Source: Apophysomyces variabilis (lineage: Eukaryota > Mucoromycota > Mucoromycetes > Mucorales > Mucoraceae). Taken from it: a stretch of 64,000 bases of DNA. The stretch covers positions 265,953-329,952 of the forward strand of contig MZZL01000389.1 of the NCBI GenBank assembly GCA_002749535.1, given 5' to 3'. The stretch's first letter is position 1, and each line of letters starts with the position of its first letter. Below are positions 36,473-48,600 of this stretch, piece after piece. The position numbers and the translations under genes are program-made. The notes under the pieces are model-generated. The model ran no database searches and had not been told where the DNA came from. It worked only from the letters and a program-made list of their open reading frames with translations.

Positions 36473-38079
36473 GGTCTAAGGAAGAAAAAAGAGTGGGGAG
36501 TTGGAGAACAATTTGGCTCGCTGGTAAGTATGAGTATGGTATTGAATTAGCCTTTTGTTGTCTTCTCTTTGCCTATTGCCGCTTTTGTTTTTGTCGTTTA
36601 TTTTACCTCGGGAACGCTTTTTGTGCAGACGACAAAACACACGCTGAGGAAGCTTTTTCACCGCCAATCCATGGCTGGTGACGTAGTAGGTTCGGGGACC
36701 GGCTATTCCGCACTAGACAGATCGTTATTTTTGCCCACAGCGTTTCGTCCGTTCGAATTTTTTTTACGTCAGCCAACTTAATATATTATAGGCATTACAG
36801 TTTCTTGTTGGCTCCTCTAATTCCTCCTGCATTGAATCCAATTTTTGTTGTGCCAAAATGATTTTTGTGGCAAGAAGTGAATATAGACCTACTATACTAT
36901 GAGGTTTCAATATCATTATGCTCTATACTTTTTCCTATGCTACACTGGAGGCCGACGCTACAAACAAAGGCAAAGGCTTGTTAGATCCAGTGACTAACTC
37001 AGGAAGCAGCCCTTCGGGTAAAGTCTCATTAATAATTTTTCCTTACTACGTCTGAATACAATGGCCACAGCACTTGTTTCCACAGTTGTCAACTGACTTT
37101 GCAAGAGGGAAAGACCGAAAATACTAACCTGAACAAATAGAGAAGCTGTTTGAATTAGTGATAAAACAAGGCATGACAACAAAGGCAGTAAGATTGCAAA
37201 TTGGTATCAACGTTAGGACTACTCGTATGTATCGTTCGACAATACAAGAGAAATAGAGAGCAAAGGCTATCTGGTGTGTATAATAAGTAAGGATCTGATG
37301 GCAGAGCGAAGCTAGGAGAAAAGAACTCCTAACTTTTTTACCATGTTTTACGAAAGGACTATGGCAATCACACTACAGCAGGCTAAAGATGCACTCTTAT
37401 GTTCAATTTGCTGGGCTGTCTATTACTCTTTCTGACTTGCACAAGGATTTGGTCAGCAAGTGTTATGTGACATGGAAGAAATCGGAATAAATTATTTATA
37501 GCATGATATGCATAACGAGTGACTATTTTGCGTGGCAGTTCTGGAATAGTGGCATTGATGGAGAAAAGAATATTAGACGTACCCTCTTGCGTTATATGAA
37601 TACTGATCAAAACCTCGGTTCGCGCCCGCAAACACTTCAACACGGAAATTCATAACAAGCAAGATCCCAGAAACTTAATAGTTAAACGGGCCACGAGCCA
37701 TTTGAAATGCGATGGGGGAGTTATAAAACCCGCCTACTAGTACCAATCGAACACTTTGTCTTTTCTTATAAAAGATTTCTTCGATGCAAAAAACCTGTGT
37801 AGAAAATGTTGAATGGTATGTTTGTGCAGAAGCATCCTATCAGCTTGCATGGCATGAAAGCTGTTGCGTAATTTCCGTCCCAATGTAGTGGGGATCTCGA
37901 TGTCAGTTGGGTATTATGTCAGAAAATGAGTCCTTTGAAACGCTTATCCTGCGTTAACTTGTCCTAAGTCAACTGTCCCTGTCAGGTTATCAACGTCAGA
38001 TTCAGTCTGCAAGAACCATAATAAGTTGAAATAGAAGAGGATACGTAAAATAGAAAGTCGTCCATGTCATTAACGTAAT
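36473..38079. other. Intergenic region, no supported gene
   Basis: About 1.6 kb between NDUFA8 and the pogo element. A minus-strand 86-codon frame at 37383-37643 starts MLKCLRARTEVLISIHITQ but has no domain that I recognise, and other short frames overlap one another. I do not support a gene here. Confidence 0.35.
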
Positions 38080-38081
38080 TA

Positions 38082-40300
38082 CAGTAAGCGCGCGATAAAA
38101 TTATGCTCGATAAATTTATATTCTCGATAAACTTATACAATTTAGTATGACCGATTTGGTTCAGGCTTTAATATAACAGATTCGATAAATCTTTAACTTA
38201 TACGATTTGCCATGACATATAATTACTCTAATATTTTAGCCGGTCTATATTTGTCTATAATTCCTGTATGGTTTCCATTTTTAGTAAAGTAATCACTAAT
38301 TGAGGTCTGTTTTGTTGCATCCATTGTCCATTGGAGCTCTCGGAGCTTTTTGAAAAACAGAACATCCAATTCCGCATCCAAATTGCATCCAAGGTGCAAG
38401 CTATTGCGCAGCTCTTGAATAAGCGCCTTTTGCTCTGCTACTGCTTTGCTCACAAATTTTGGCAATGTGAGAGCTTCATCATCGTCATCAGTATCTTCCT
38501 GAGAAATATTTCGATACGAAGATGCCATTTCTATCAAAAGATCCTCCGAGAACGTTTCATGGCAAAAGATGTCTTCGTCATTAGGAAGTAACGTAACCGA
38601 TTCTGCTGCCACTTTATTGGCATGTATCACACGCAGGCTCTCGCTAATTTCTTCCATGATTTCTCTGTTTTCCTCTCCTTCCTCAATGATATTATCTGAT
38701 TCGCCTGCCATTAAACCTGTTTTGTTGAAACAATTGACGATAGTCTCTTTTTTAACACGATTCCAGGCTGTTTGACAGTACTGCATAGCGGCCAGCTGAT
38801 CAAGCTTATAGACGTTTTCTCTTTCACCCTTGACAGAGAATCGCAGGGCTGCAATTCTGTACTGGATTGCTCTAAAGAAGTATTAAGATTGGTCAAATAT
38901 TACCAAATTTTAGCTACCTGTAGTAGGATTTGAAAGATTTAATAATGCCTTGGTCTAATGGCTGTAGTCTGGAGGTAGTGTTGGGAGGAAGCAAACATAT
39001 CTCGATGTTTTTCAGTTCTTGCGTCAATTTATGAGAAGATGCATTGTCGACCAACAGTAAGACCTTCTCTCCTTTGTGAACCCTGCCGAGCACCAAATCA
39101 AATCTTCGCATGACCTTGCGGAATATCGTGCTATCCATCCAAGCCTTTGAATTCCAATAGTATTCGCATCCATGGTCTTGTCCTGGGCTTAAGTCAATGG
39201 CAATTGTTTATATACTTTGGATTATACCTGTCTTTCCCTTAAAGCATCTAGGCTTTTCAGTTTTTCCAATAAAAAATGGAGGTAGACGATGGGAGTCTTC
39301 AGCATTTGCAACTAGCACAACTGTCAGACGTCTCTTATCTTGTTTCAAACCAGCAATAGGCTCTTTGGAGATAGTTTGAGTTGGCACTTGACTGAAGAAA
39401 AGACCAGTTTCATCAAGATTGTAAACCCGAGAAGCACTATAACCACGGATCTTTTCCTTGATTGCTGCTATCATTTCTTGTATACTTTCGTTTTCAAGAT
39501 CGACAGACCCAGCCGCACCATGAATACTATGGCTATGAAAGCCATACCGTCTTTCGAAATTTGTCATCCAACCATCAGAAAAACTGAATTTACTGATATC
39601 GATCCCCATTTTCCTCGAAAAGTTTAAGGCTTGCCCCTTTATGACGCTGCGGTTGATGGGGATTTTGTTTTCTGCAGCCTGATCAATCCACATAGCTAAA
39701 GATTTCTCTAACTCAGGGAAAGCAGGGATTCTTTGCCTCTTGGAATTCAGCTGGATCTTGTCCATTTCTTCGTATGATGCTCTCTTCTTAAGGATAGTAG
39801 AAATGGCTTCCTGGGTTGGGATCTTGTTCAACTTAAAAGTTTCATATGCCCATTCGGCCACTTCTTTCTGAGATCTTTTTGTTTCCTCTGCGTAGTGACA
39901 TATTTCCAATCTTTGAGCGTTTGAGAGCGTCGCCTTTTTTTGAGCTTGTCTTGTGTTATGCATTCTGCTAAATGTGAGTTTATGGGGTAAAAAAATACTT
40001 CAGTAACCATGTATTTATTACGGATCGACTTTCTTTATCTTCTCGGATCAACTCAGACAATAGTACTACTCTAATCAGCCATGTGTCTACACTTATATCG
40101 ATAGGCAATAACTTTTTAGCACGTTGATAAGTACAGATGCTATTTCCTATCATCTCTCTGATCTGATTAGTAGCTGCTCTTATTAACTCATACTAGGTGC
40201 ATATTACAAGCTGCGGATGTTTAATTTAATAAAATTATACACTTGATAAAATTATGCGTTTCTGCTCGACGGCGAGTATAATTTTATCGCGCGCTTACTG
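38082..40300. mobile_element. Complete pogo/Tigger-like (Tc1/mariner superfamily) transposon
   Basis: The element is 2219 bp, bounded by inverted termini reading CAGTAAGCGCGCGATAAAAT at the left and its exact reverse complement at the right; the match continues to about 28 bp with one mismatch. TA dinucleotides flank both sides (38080-38081 and 40301-40302), the expected pogo-type target duplication. The CAGTA terminus is typical of pogo/Tigger elements. Subterminal CGATAAA-type repeats occur on both sides. One spliced transposase gene fills the centre. Termini, duplication and coding frame all look intact, so recent activity is plausible. Confidence 0.93.
38223..39963 (-). CDS. Pogo-like DDE transposase (CENP-B/jerky type)
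   Basis: The start ATG at 39963 (MHNTRQAQKKATLSNAQRLE) leads into an N-terminal helix-turn-helix, then a CENP-B-type DNA-binding region (GIDISKFSFSDGWMTNFERR YGF). The DDE catalytic core follows: YNLDETGLFF, LLLVDNASSH, and NTTSRLQPLDQGI carry the three acidic residues. Two introns (39183-39227 and 38872-38917) keep the frame when removed, joining FKGKTG to QDHGCEYYWNSKAWMDS and KSYYR to AIQYRIAALRFSVKG. The C-terminal part is acidic and ends DKYRPAKILE at 38223. No internal stop remains in this model, so the enzyme could be active. Confidence 0.88.
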
Positions 40301-40528
40301 TATACTTCTTTTTTTGCCTTGTTCAAAAAGTTTCAATCCACAAGTCAACGATGAGCTTAGAATAAATGATTTATTCATTCCATTCTCTGAGAAAAGGACA
40401 CACATAAGAAATAACCTTAGGATAATCCAATAATGGAATGTGGTCCATGATCCGTAACCTACAGACGCTTGCCGGCTGCTTTGAATCCGTTCCTCAAAGT
40501 TGGGGAAGGTAAGTTTGCAAAATGCTTT

Positions 40529-40768
40529 TTAGTAATTCCCCACACAAGAACTATCCTCGCAGGTAAGAGAGCAGCAACCGTATTCATTTAGACAAGGCTC
40601 GCCATCCCTCCCACAATCTCGTTTAAACAAGTCGAAACCATCGTGCTTGTAACCTCGGAAGTGATTTGACTTGCCAGTAGGAGAGGCATCGGCGGGAACA
40701 ATCATAAAGCTGATAAGGCATAGCAAGAAAAGGCCCCAGAAAAGGTTTGCATTGGTTGTGTTGGCCAT
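40529..40768 (-). CDS. Secreted six-cysteine (knottin-pattern) peptide precursor
   Basis: From the ATG at 40768 the frame gives 79 residues: MANTTNANLFWGLFLLCLIS is a clear signal-peptide start, followed by a short propeptide (about residues 31-51) ending in a Lys-Arg pair (LFKR), a Kex2-type site. The predicted mature part is about 28 residues with cysteines spaced C-x6-C-x5-CC-x3-C-x4-C, the inhibitor-cystine-knot arrangement. A longer frame starts at 40825, but its first 19 residues are not signal-like, so the inner ATG is preferred. The fold is inferred from spacing only. Function is unknown: it could be an effector, antimicrobial or signalling peptide. It sits on a 618-bp island between the pogo element and the hAT-like terminus. 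Confidence 0.65.
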   Translation of the reverse strand: MANTTNANLFWGLFLLCLISFMIVPADASPTGKSNHFRGYKHDGFDLFKRDCGRDGEPCLNEYGCCSLTCEDSSCVGNY

Positions 40769-41351
40769 AATGTTGTCTCGAATCCGTGCTTGTTTGTCTT
40801 GGAATAAGTAAAAGTAAGGTGTCAAATCTGAGGACGATCGACGTTATTTATATTTTCTTCCGGTACACTCTCTTCCATCATCTGATATTCGTGTTGTGCC
40901 GTCTTGCGCCGTCTTGCCTAGGGTTCCGCAAAAGAACCGAAAAAATAGAACCGAACCGGAACCGAGGTTGGTTCTTCAAAAAGGAACCAAAGTACTGAAT
41001 CTATTTTCACTTAGATTAATTAGCAAAATCCTCAATCAGATCTAGTTCATTCAAAAGAAGAGGACGACCATATCACTACGGGAAAAATAATCATAAGAAT
41101 CGATGAAGCATCCGAGAATAATCATAGAAAATAATCATAGAAATAATCACGGAAATGCACTTTTCTATGATTATTCTATGATTATTTTCTACGATTAATC
41201 CATTATGGATGATAGAATTCGATGATAATTTAAAGAATAGGTTCTACGTTCAACATATAATTCGATGATTACATTTACATAAATGGACCAATAATAAATG
41301 AATGGTTTACATATTAGATTCAGGATGCTAGGATTTGAACGAATGTTTTAT

Positions 41352-44300
41352 TTATAGGCTTGAGACATTGCCGCAGGTCTCATGGTTGCTTTTGGTAGAT
41401 ATCATATACGGCCAAACACAGTAGTTTCTTCCATTTGTTTCTGTGGCAGCTTCCGTTACCACACCTAGGAAGTCATCAATGTTGGTACAGTCAACAACAT
41501 ACAGCTTTTCTGCAGAGGAGCGAAAAAAATATACACTGTTGGTGAGAGCATCTACTCTGGTACGGTATATTCCTACTAGAGCCAACGTCATAGTTTCATT
41601 CTGTTCAGGCTCAAAGTAGAAATACACTTTCCCAAAATAGTGCTTCGTTTCCATACAGATCTGTTGTCTGTTGGTTCGAGCATACCTGTGATTTCTGTTA
41701 GTTATGTAATCTAGATACTATTTGCTTACCTATCGACATCAATGGCCAAACGAACAAAGTGGGCAGCACGGTTGCGCTCTGAATGCTTTAGGACGCTGCC
41801 GAACACTTTGTGATTATGCCATAGACGCCCCGAGAATTTGAAGCTACCGGGTGCGGTATTAGGTAGACCCATTCGTCGGTAAAAGGCAATTAAAGCTCTT
41901 TCAAAAGCGGAAGCTGAGATGCCAGCAATGGTACCCATAGTTCCCAATGATGCATGTTTGATCGGACCTTTCATCTCTGGTACCAGTTCAGCTAGGGATG
42001 GATCTATATCTTTATAGCCATCATTTGCTTCGATGTTTGGTTCATCCAGTGCATCAGGCTCAGTATAGCGCGCTTGTGCTAGCTTGACCATTACGTTAGC
42101 GGCATTTGGTCCTGGCGCGCTCCTTGAGGCGATGAAGCGGCTGTAGATGCCAATGGTGCGTTCTAGTGGCCTGGTACTAAAGTACCGGAGTGGACCGACT
42201 TTCCGGATTATATCCGGCACGTGTGAGAGATAATGCTGGTTAGGTGTAAATATTGAAAGATGCAACACCTTCTTTTCTACCAGTTCCAATAAGTATCCAT
42301 GCCACAGCTGTATGTCACTAAAATAATTATATCAGGTTAAATATTTTTAAAAGTAGAATGCTTACGCTTTCATGGCAACAAGATCAGCCTCTGTGATCTG
42401 ATACTGAAGACTGCGTTGACATGCTGTAATTAATGCCATTGCAGCTTCTTGGGCTTTTCGATCCGGAAATAGCCTGACAATGAGAGTTGGAGCGACATAT
42501 AATAAAAAGTCTAACCAATCAACGGCCCTTTTCATCGCATTCATCCAATTTCCTTGAAAAGCCACTGGTACAGATTTCCTTGATGCTTCAATATCATTCA
42601 TAACGCTGGTAAGAATAGAAGCACCTATCTCAAACGGATGAGAGGCACCAGGCATGTTGTACTTCCCTTGAATTAATGCAAAAAAGAGACGGCTGATGCC
42701 ATGGCCGATTAAATGCATTTCATCAAGACCGAAGAACTCTGGTCCACAGAAGGACTTAAGGAACGCAAACCGTGATGGGGCATCAACACCAACCTACAGA
42801 TGAGTGAGGAGTAAGGATACTATTTCAGCAACGTTGATAACCCTTACTTCATTTGCTGTTCGGTAGCCTTCCGCTGAGCGCCATCTAACAGGGCCATCGC
42901 GTTCTGGAAAATAGATACCTCCAGCATCCGTTGGAGACTCTCCCTCGAGCAGACAGATCCGGCAGCCTTCCTTAGATTGGTGACCGCTATGGTTGGCCAG
43001 GTCAGCTACTGCAGGAATATCGCCTGATGCAAGCAAGACGTGAACCTTCGCATGAATACGACTGTTGCCAACATCGACAATCATTCCATCATTCTGTAGA
43101 GCTTCCAGCTCGGACAATATTGGGTCAAGGAAAGACCACAAGTTTCTCGGGCGGTTTGGGCCAGGGATGATACACATCTGGATCATGTTTTTAATTTCAT
43201 ATCTACAGGAACATCATTAAATTAGATATAGCATTTCATACACCTTACCTCACAGAAGGATCCATGTTTAATATGACTGCATGGATAATGGTCATAGAAT
43301 ATTTGTGGTTGTGCTTGAAAGGCTGAAAGCCATCAGCATACAAAGCAATCGCTATGTCATATTCAGAGTTAAATAAACTAGATGTGTGGCTTCTATATGT
43401 TGAGCCATCAAACACATCTTCGTACACTCCTGGGTGATGACAGCGTTTGTGACGGTACGTCAGCATGTCTCGCGTTTTTTCATGGCTTAACATAAATGCT
43501 AGCTGTTTGCCGACTGACAGTATCTGTGCTGTGCTATACGGCTTCGGGCCTGCTGATGGAATGGTCGCTTCTTCATTTTTGGGGCAACCGCAAAAACGAC
43601 AATGACTGTCATCATACTCGCCATAAAAGAGCATGCACCCTTGCCTGCAGACAGGTATATGCACTAGCTTTATGGGATACACAGTATTCAGAAGCTTGCG
43701 TGATAGGTATGGAGAGAACAGGTGTAAAGATTTTATTTTATGTTCAATTTAGTCATGTAGATATTGGCCAAGACATCACGGTATACCCGGGTTAGCAGCA
43801 GTCAATACACTGTTGGTAAACTTCACCAATTCTTCATGTGCAGCTCGAGGTACGCCATACTGGTCCACTATATGCTGGAGCAGGATACTCTGCTTGTTCA
43901 CTGGGTCCTCCAGAACATTGGATCTAGTAAATTTGTATTCAACAGGAATACCAGTTGATGACATCTCTATCGGCACCATTACAATCAATTAGAAGTACGT
44001 GATTGAATAGCTATCAAACATACCTGTGTTACTAATTCTATCGTTGTTAGCAACCCTTGTATCTCTATTGGTAAGTTCATTCTCGGTAACTTCGACGTAA
44101 TCTTCTTCATTGGCGGAATAGTTGTCATAGATATCATTGTTCTCCTCAACAGGATGATCACTATGATGCTCAGAGAGGCTCATATCAATGTATGAATCGA
44201 AGTTATACTGGTCGCTGTCTAAGTCAAGTGATGTCTGGCAGTGCAAAGTAGCAGGCGAACCTCTGTTCATATGATCCTCATCTGGCATATCCAAATCATC

Positions 44301-45456
44301 TTCCAAGCTAACCTGAGATGTGGCAATCAAGACGTTACTATGCCCTCCAAAACCCTCTTGGCTGGGGTCCTCAATAGAGAAAGATACCTGCCTATGTTCT
44401 GTCACGAATGTTCTATTGCACTGCAGTTGAAAGGACGTTTTACCCTGGGTAAAATCTGGGTAAAACGTCAAATATTACCCACATTTTACTCACATTTTAC
44501 CCACGTTTTACCCAGTGGGTAAAACTTTTGAGAAGTGGGTGAAACGTACCTTTTACCCACATTTTACCCACGTTTTACCCACCTTCTATACCGTTATTAA
44601 TTGGATAAAACAGTATGTGTCAGACGTAATTACATTAATGCTATTGGACTAAGTTGTATGCATTTAACAACTAACATTAGAATTCTATTCGACCATATTC
44701 TTTTCTTTAAGCTCTTTTATTGGATTAACTTGCTTACAACAATACATGCTATTGGAGCTAATGATTCTTATCTAGTCTTTNNNNNNNNNNNNNNNNNNNN
44801 NNNNNNNNNNNNNNNNNNNNNNNNNNNNNNNNNNNNNNNNNNNNNNNNNNNNNNNNNNNNNNNNNNNNNNNNNNNNNNNNNNNNNNNNNNNNNNNNNNNN
44901 NNNNNNNNNNNNNNNNNNNNNNNNNNNNNNNNNNNNNNNNNNNNNNNNNNNNNNNNNNNNNNNNNNNNNNNNNNNNNNNNNNNNNNNNNNNNNNTGTTAA
45001 AAGCGCGTGATATAAATATTGACGCAGTTCCTGGGAATCACACATACACTGTCATACTGCTTATATTTTTACATTTGCTAGTTTTTCTCTTTTGGGAAAG
45101 GAGAGACTGAACAATACTGAAGATTGCTCCCCCCATGGGAAAGTGGGTAAAACATCATGTATTACCCAGGGGTAAAATGTGGGTAAAACGCCTACTCTAC
45201 CGCAGTGTTGCATGCTCATTCTGTTAGGTACAAAGTGTAATATCGCGTAAACACTCCAAACATACTGTTGTGTTTCCATTTCAACTGACATATGGGAGGA
45301 ACTTCTTTCCCTTGCAAGATATGATCGCTTGCACGGTGTATTATGCTTTGAAAACATACGTTCACTGATGAAACTTTTGCACCAGGCACACTCGAGGTAT
45401 CCTGGTGGAGGGGCTAGCGAAGTCTGTTCATAGATGCGTTTAGTTGGGGTAGTCAT
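41352..45456 (-). CDS. Plavaka/CACTA (Tnp2-type) transposase of element C
   Basis: From ATG 45456 the N-terminus (MTTPTKRIYEQTSLAPPPGY) carries a CxxC...HxxxxC zinc-finger-like motif (CAWCKSFISERMFSKHNTPC). After an intron (44392-45265, which contains element A) comes an acidic linker, then the core: IPVCRQGCMLFYGEYDDSHC RFCGC, YDIAIALYADGFQPFK, MCIIPGPNRPRNLWSFLDPI, and FFGLDEMHLIGHGISRLFFA. Asp in ALYADGF and LDEMH are the likely catalytic acids. A C-terminal region (SIFTPNQHYLSHVPDIIRKV GPLR) is characteristic of these transposases. Six or more short introns are needed. No clear disabling mutation was seen, but every splice was placed by eye. Confidence 0.8.
44419..45207. mobile_element. 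Non-autonomous CACTA-type element A
   Basis: The termini CACTGCAGTTGAA... (44419) and ...CTACCGCAGTG (45207) form an imperfect inverted repeat (21 of 27 bases) followed on both sides by GTTTTACCC. A TTG duplication flanks it (44416-44418 and 45208-45210), the 3-bp size made by CACTA elements. About ten TTTTACCCAC-type motifs in both orientations crowd the ends. The interior is non-coding and co-linear with the non-coding left part of element B. A 214-base run of N interrupts it. Confidence 0.85.
44781..44994. other. Assembly gap (214 N)
   Basis: Undetermined bases. The flanking sequences match element B at about 46215 and 46986, which are about 770 bp apart, so the true missing length may be nearer 770 bp than 214. 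Confidence 0.95.
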
Positions 45457-45692
45457 AGTAGAAATTGGGGAAAAAGAGAAAAGCTCAAATGAGAAAAAAG
45501 CTTTGCTAATATACACGTAGGACAAATTAACTTTTGTACCCCCGAGGAACAAATTGGAGGCCTTCATTTCTTAAACAAGAGGATATAGTGTAATGTATAA
45601 AAGTTTGGTCTAAAGTCCGTTTCAAACTTTATCATAAATACTATATATGTAAGGATCTAATCATTTATCATCACAACTTCACTTCAGACACT

Positions 45693-48600
45693 ATGAGAAA
45701 CCAATCTAACACTCAAATCATTCTTTCTAAGCTGGATGACATCCTTTCTACAATTAGGAGGATAGAAGATACCCAGAGACAACAGGATGAGCGTATTGGC
45801 ACTCTTGTTGGATTAGTAGCACAGCAGCAGCAGACTTTAGATTCATTAACGGCCAGGTCTGTGCACTGCGGTCAAAAAAAGATTCTACCATCGGTAGAAA
45901 CTTGGTAGAATCTGAGATTCCACCACCTTTCCACCACTTTTCCACCGCGTGGTGGAATCTCTTTAAAGGTTTGTGGAATGTACCTTCCACCACCTTTTCC
46001 ACCACCTTTCTACCACCCCCCCAACGTTCAACTATTGGATAAAGTGCTATATGTCAGAAACCATTATATTGATGTTATTGGATCAAGTATTATATATTAA
46101 AGGTTACTGTTATATCTTCATTCAATCATATTCCTTTCTTTAAACGATTTTATTGGATCAACTTGTTTGAAATGATACATTCTATTGGAGCTAACTGTTC
46201 TTATCTAGTCTTTTTAATTGGAAGCTTTTCCTATCGCATGCATTACTTTAACCAATAAAATATACTCCTTTATCATTCCTAAGGATACTGCTTTAATTGT
46301 ACATATAAAGAAAAAAATGCTTTTGTTTTATTGAAGCTTTTACAAAGTAATATACTATCAATAGCTAATTTTACGATTGGATCTATATAGTCTTACCTAG
46401 TTACTAAAGGATAAAAGAAAAATAATTAAACACAATGGTTAATAAAATGTATTAAAAGCTAAAACATGTTAGCATACCTAAGACAGCATAGCAATAACAG
46501 TTGGCAAGATCCCTGATAAGCCTACAAAGAGCTACTTCTATATAAATAATCAACATTACAGCATAAAAAAGTTTCTGTACCATTAAAAGTGTGTCATGCT
46601 TTTCTATGTCCGGTTTAAAAAGAGGAAAACTGTTCCAAATGATAAAAGAAAGTAAAGGTTAGCTAAGCCTAAGTAAGTCAATCAAAGTACCTTAGTTAAA
46701 AGTAACAAGCATGCTTACTCAAAGTGTAGGGAACATGCCAGCTATCAAAAGAAAAAAGAATGAGATTCTGTCAAACAAAAGATAAAAGCTTACCAGCAAA
46801 GAACACGGTTTCAGGTCAAGGTTGTATATCATTAGGATGATATATCATCAACATTGTGAAAGTGAGTTTGTCGATGAAGAAGTACTGAAACACCATAGAG
46901 TGAAAAAAAAAGTAGAGGAAAAAGTTTGTGAAAGAAAAGGATAAGGAAAAGAAAACGCGAATAACCCCATAAAAAAGAAAAAATTCTTTTCAGAAGCATG
47001 TGATATAAATATTGACGCAGTTCCTGGGAATCGCGCATACACAATCGCACCTCTTAGAAAAACGTAAAGTTTCAGGTTTGCTAATTAGTTTTTATTCTCT
47101 GCCAAAGTAAGATCCACACATAAAGAATAAAGCACTTAACTCATTCATATCCAAAAAGAAATGTCTTCCAACCAAATATCGTCAAACGAGCAATTGTCTC
47201 GCCAAGTCAGTCTTTTGAAGGAAGACCTTCGTCTCCTTCAAACTGACAACGAGACTCTTCGACAGAGGGTGGATGCGTTGCAAGAGCAGCAGGAGAGAGA
47301 AAGATCGTCCAGCGTTATGGAGTTTAGCGTCTCCGCAGCTGTTGTTGCAGAGGGGTCGCAGCGAACCACTGATGTTGAATTGTCAGTAAGTGTGTTAAGA
47401 TCCAGATGCAAGGCGTAGCTAATAAGGGCCGATCGTTAATCCATGAATAGAGAGAGATTCGACACTATGTGGAAGAATTGTTTAAGGATAATAAAGGGTA
47501 CAAGTACGATGAGCCCTTCAATTCTGATGCGAACAAGTTGGTCGTGTCTCAATTGAAAACGTACCTTCGGCAACACATGCCAAACAATCGCACTGTGCAA
47601 GCAGACCAGAAACTTCACAGCGTGTTGCATGATAACTTCAGAAACACAAAGAGAAAGTCTGCTGTTCCGGCAGACAAGAAAAAGGAGATGCAGGTGCGAA
47701 AACAGCGCTATTAGCGCATAACGAAGGCATGTCAAAATTTGTTTAAAGGTTTTAAAAAGCTTAGTTTTTTTGGCTGCTTTAGAAACTGGCCCAGAGAATG
47801 GATGCTCTCCTTAAAAATAGACGCACTTTTGAGGAGCGGTATGCAGGTGACATAGATCGCCTCCTTTCACGTGACTGTATGTCCGCGGAAGAGTCCGATG
47901 GTGAAGGCAACGCGTCATTACGCGTCAAACGCCCGCGCTGGAGATCTGACCAGGTAAGGTTTTCTATGACCGCCGGCCGTTTCAACTGATCACTTCTGGA
48001 AGGCGAATGAGTGCCTGGAAGCATTAGATGGGCTTTGCTCATCAGCAAAGAAGTTTTACACCAAGCATGTAGAAGAAGTAGAAATGGAATGCCCCACAGG
48101 ATTGCCATCCTGGATGTTAAAGTAAAATAGGTAAATAGCGTTTATTTAGCGAAATTGAAAGTACTAACTTATAAGACATAGAATAAAAAAAACTTTCTGA
48201 AAGGCAGAATGTTTGCTATAATTTTCATCAGAGTTGGGAACGGTTTTGCAAAGGAATGACGATAAGATTCTCATCCGAACGACGGGTTTTTTCTTTGGCG
48301 ATCGCTATATGAGAATGGATACGATGGATGGGTACAACGCAATGTTCATCTAAAGGACCGAACTTATCACGCCAAAGCTCGATACTCTCGTTCTCATAAG
48401 CTTGTTGACCGCTATATGCTTCGTACCAGCGCACCATTGCGAAGACATGTGACGTTAAGCTACCGTTTATGAAGAGTTCGTGTTTGAAGAAGTAGAGAAT
48501 CTTGCACGGATAGGCGCTTGGGATGAGACTAAATTCGGTTTCAAAAAGAACTTGGACATGCGATCCTCGTTGTGAACGGCCTTCAGCACAGCGAAACATT

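Noticed and set aside
40440..40500. Extra C-terminal exon (LRNGFKAAGKRL) for the six-cysteine precursor
   Set aside because: The only GT donor before the stop would place a TACTAA branch-like site about 10 bp from the donor and use a poor acceptor; the simple stop after the last cysteine is preferred.
41310..41340. tRNA-like sequence (GGATTTGAACGAA) near the end of the C transposase
   Set aside because: The T-arm-like bases are not followed by a foldable acceptor or anticodon arm; no tRNA gene was supported anywhere in the window.
44437..44600. CRISPR-like array of short repeats
   Set aside because: The repeats are about 10 bp, in both orientations, irregularly spaced, and lie at a CACTA terminus in a eukaryotic genome; they are subterminal transposase-type sites.
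44601..45110. Long open frames on both strands across the N run
   Set aside because: They exist only because undetermined codons are not read as stops; the surrounding sequence is non-coding transposon DNA.
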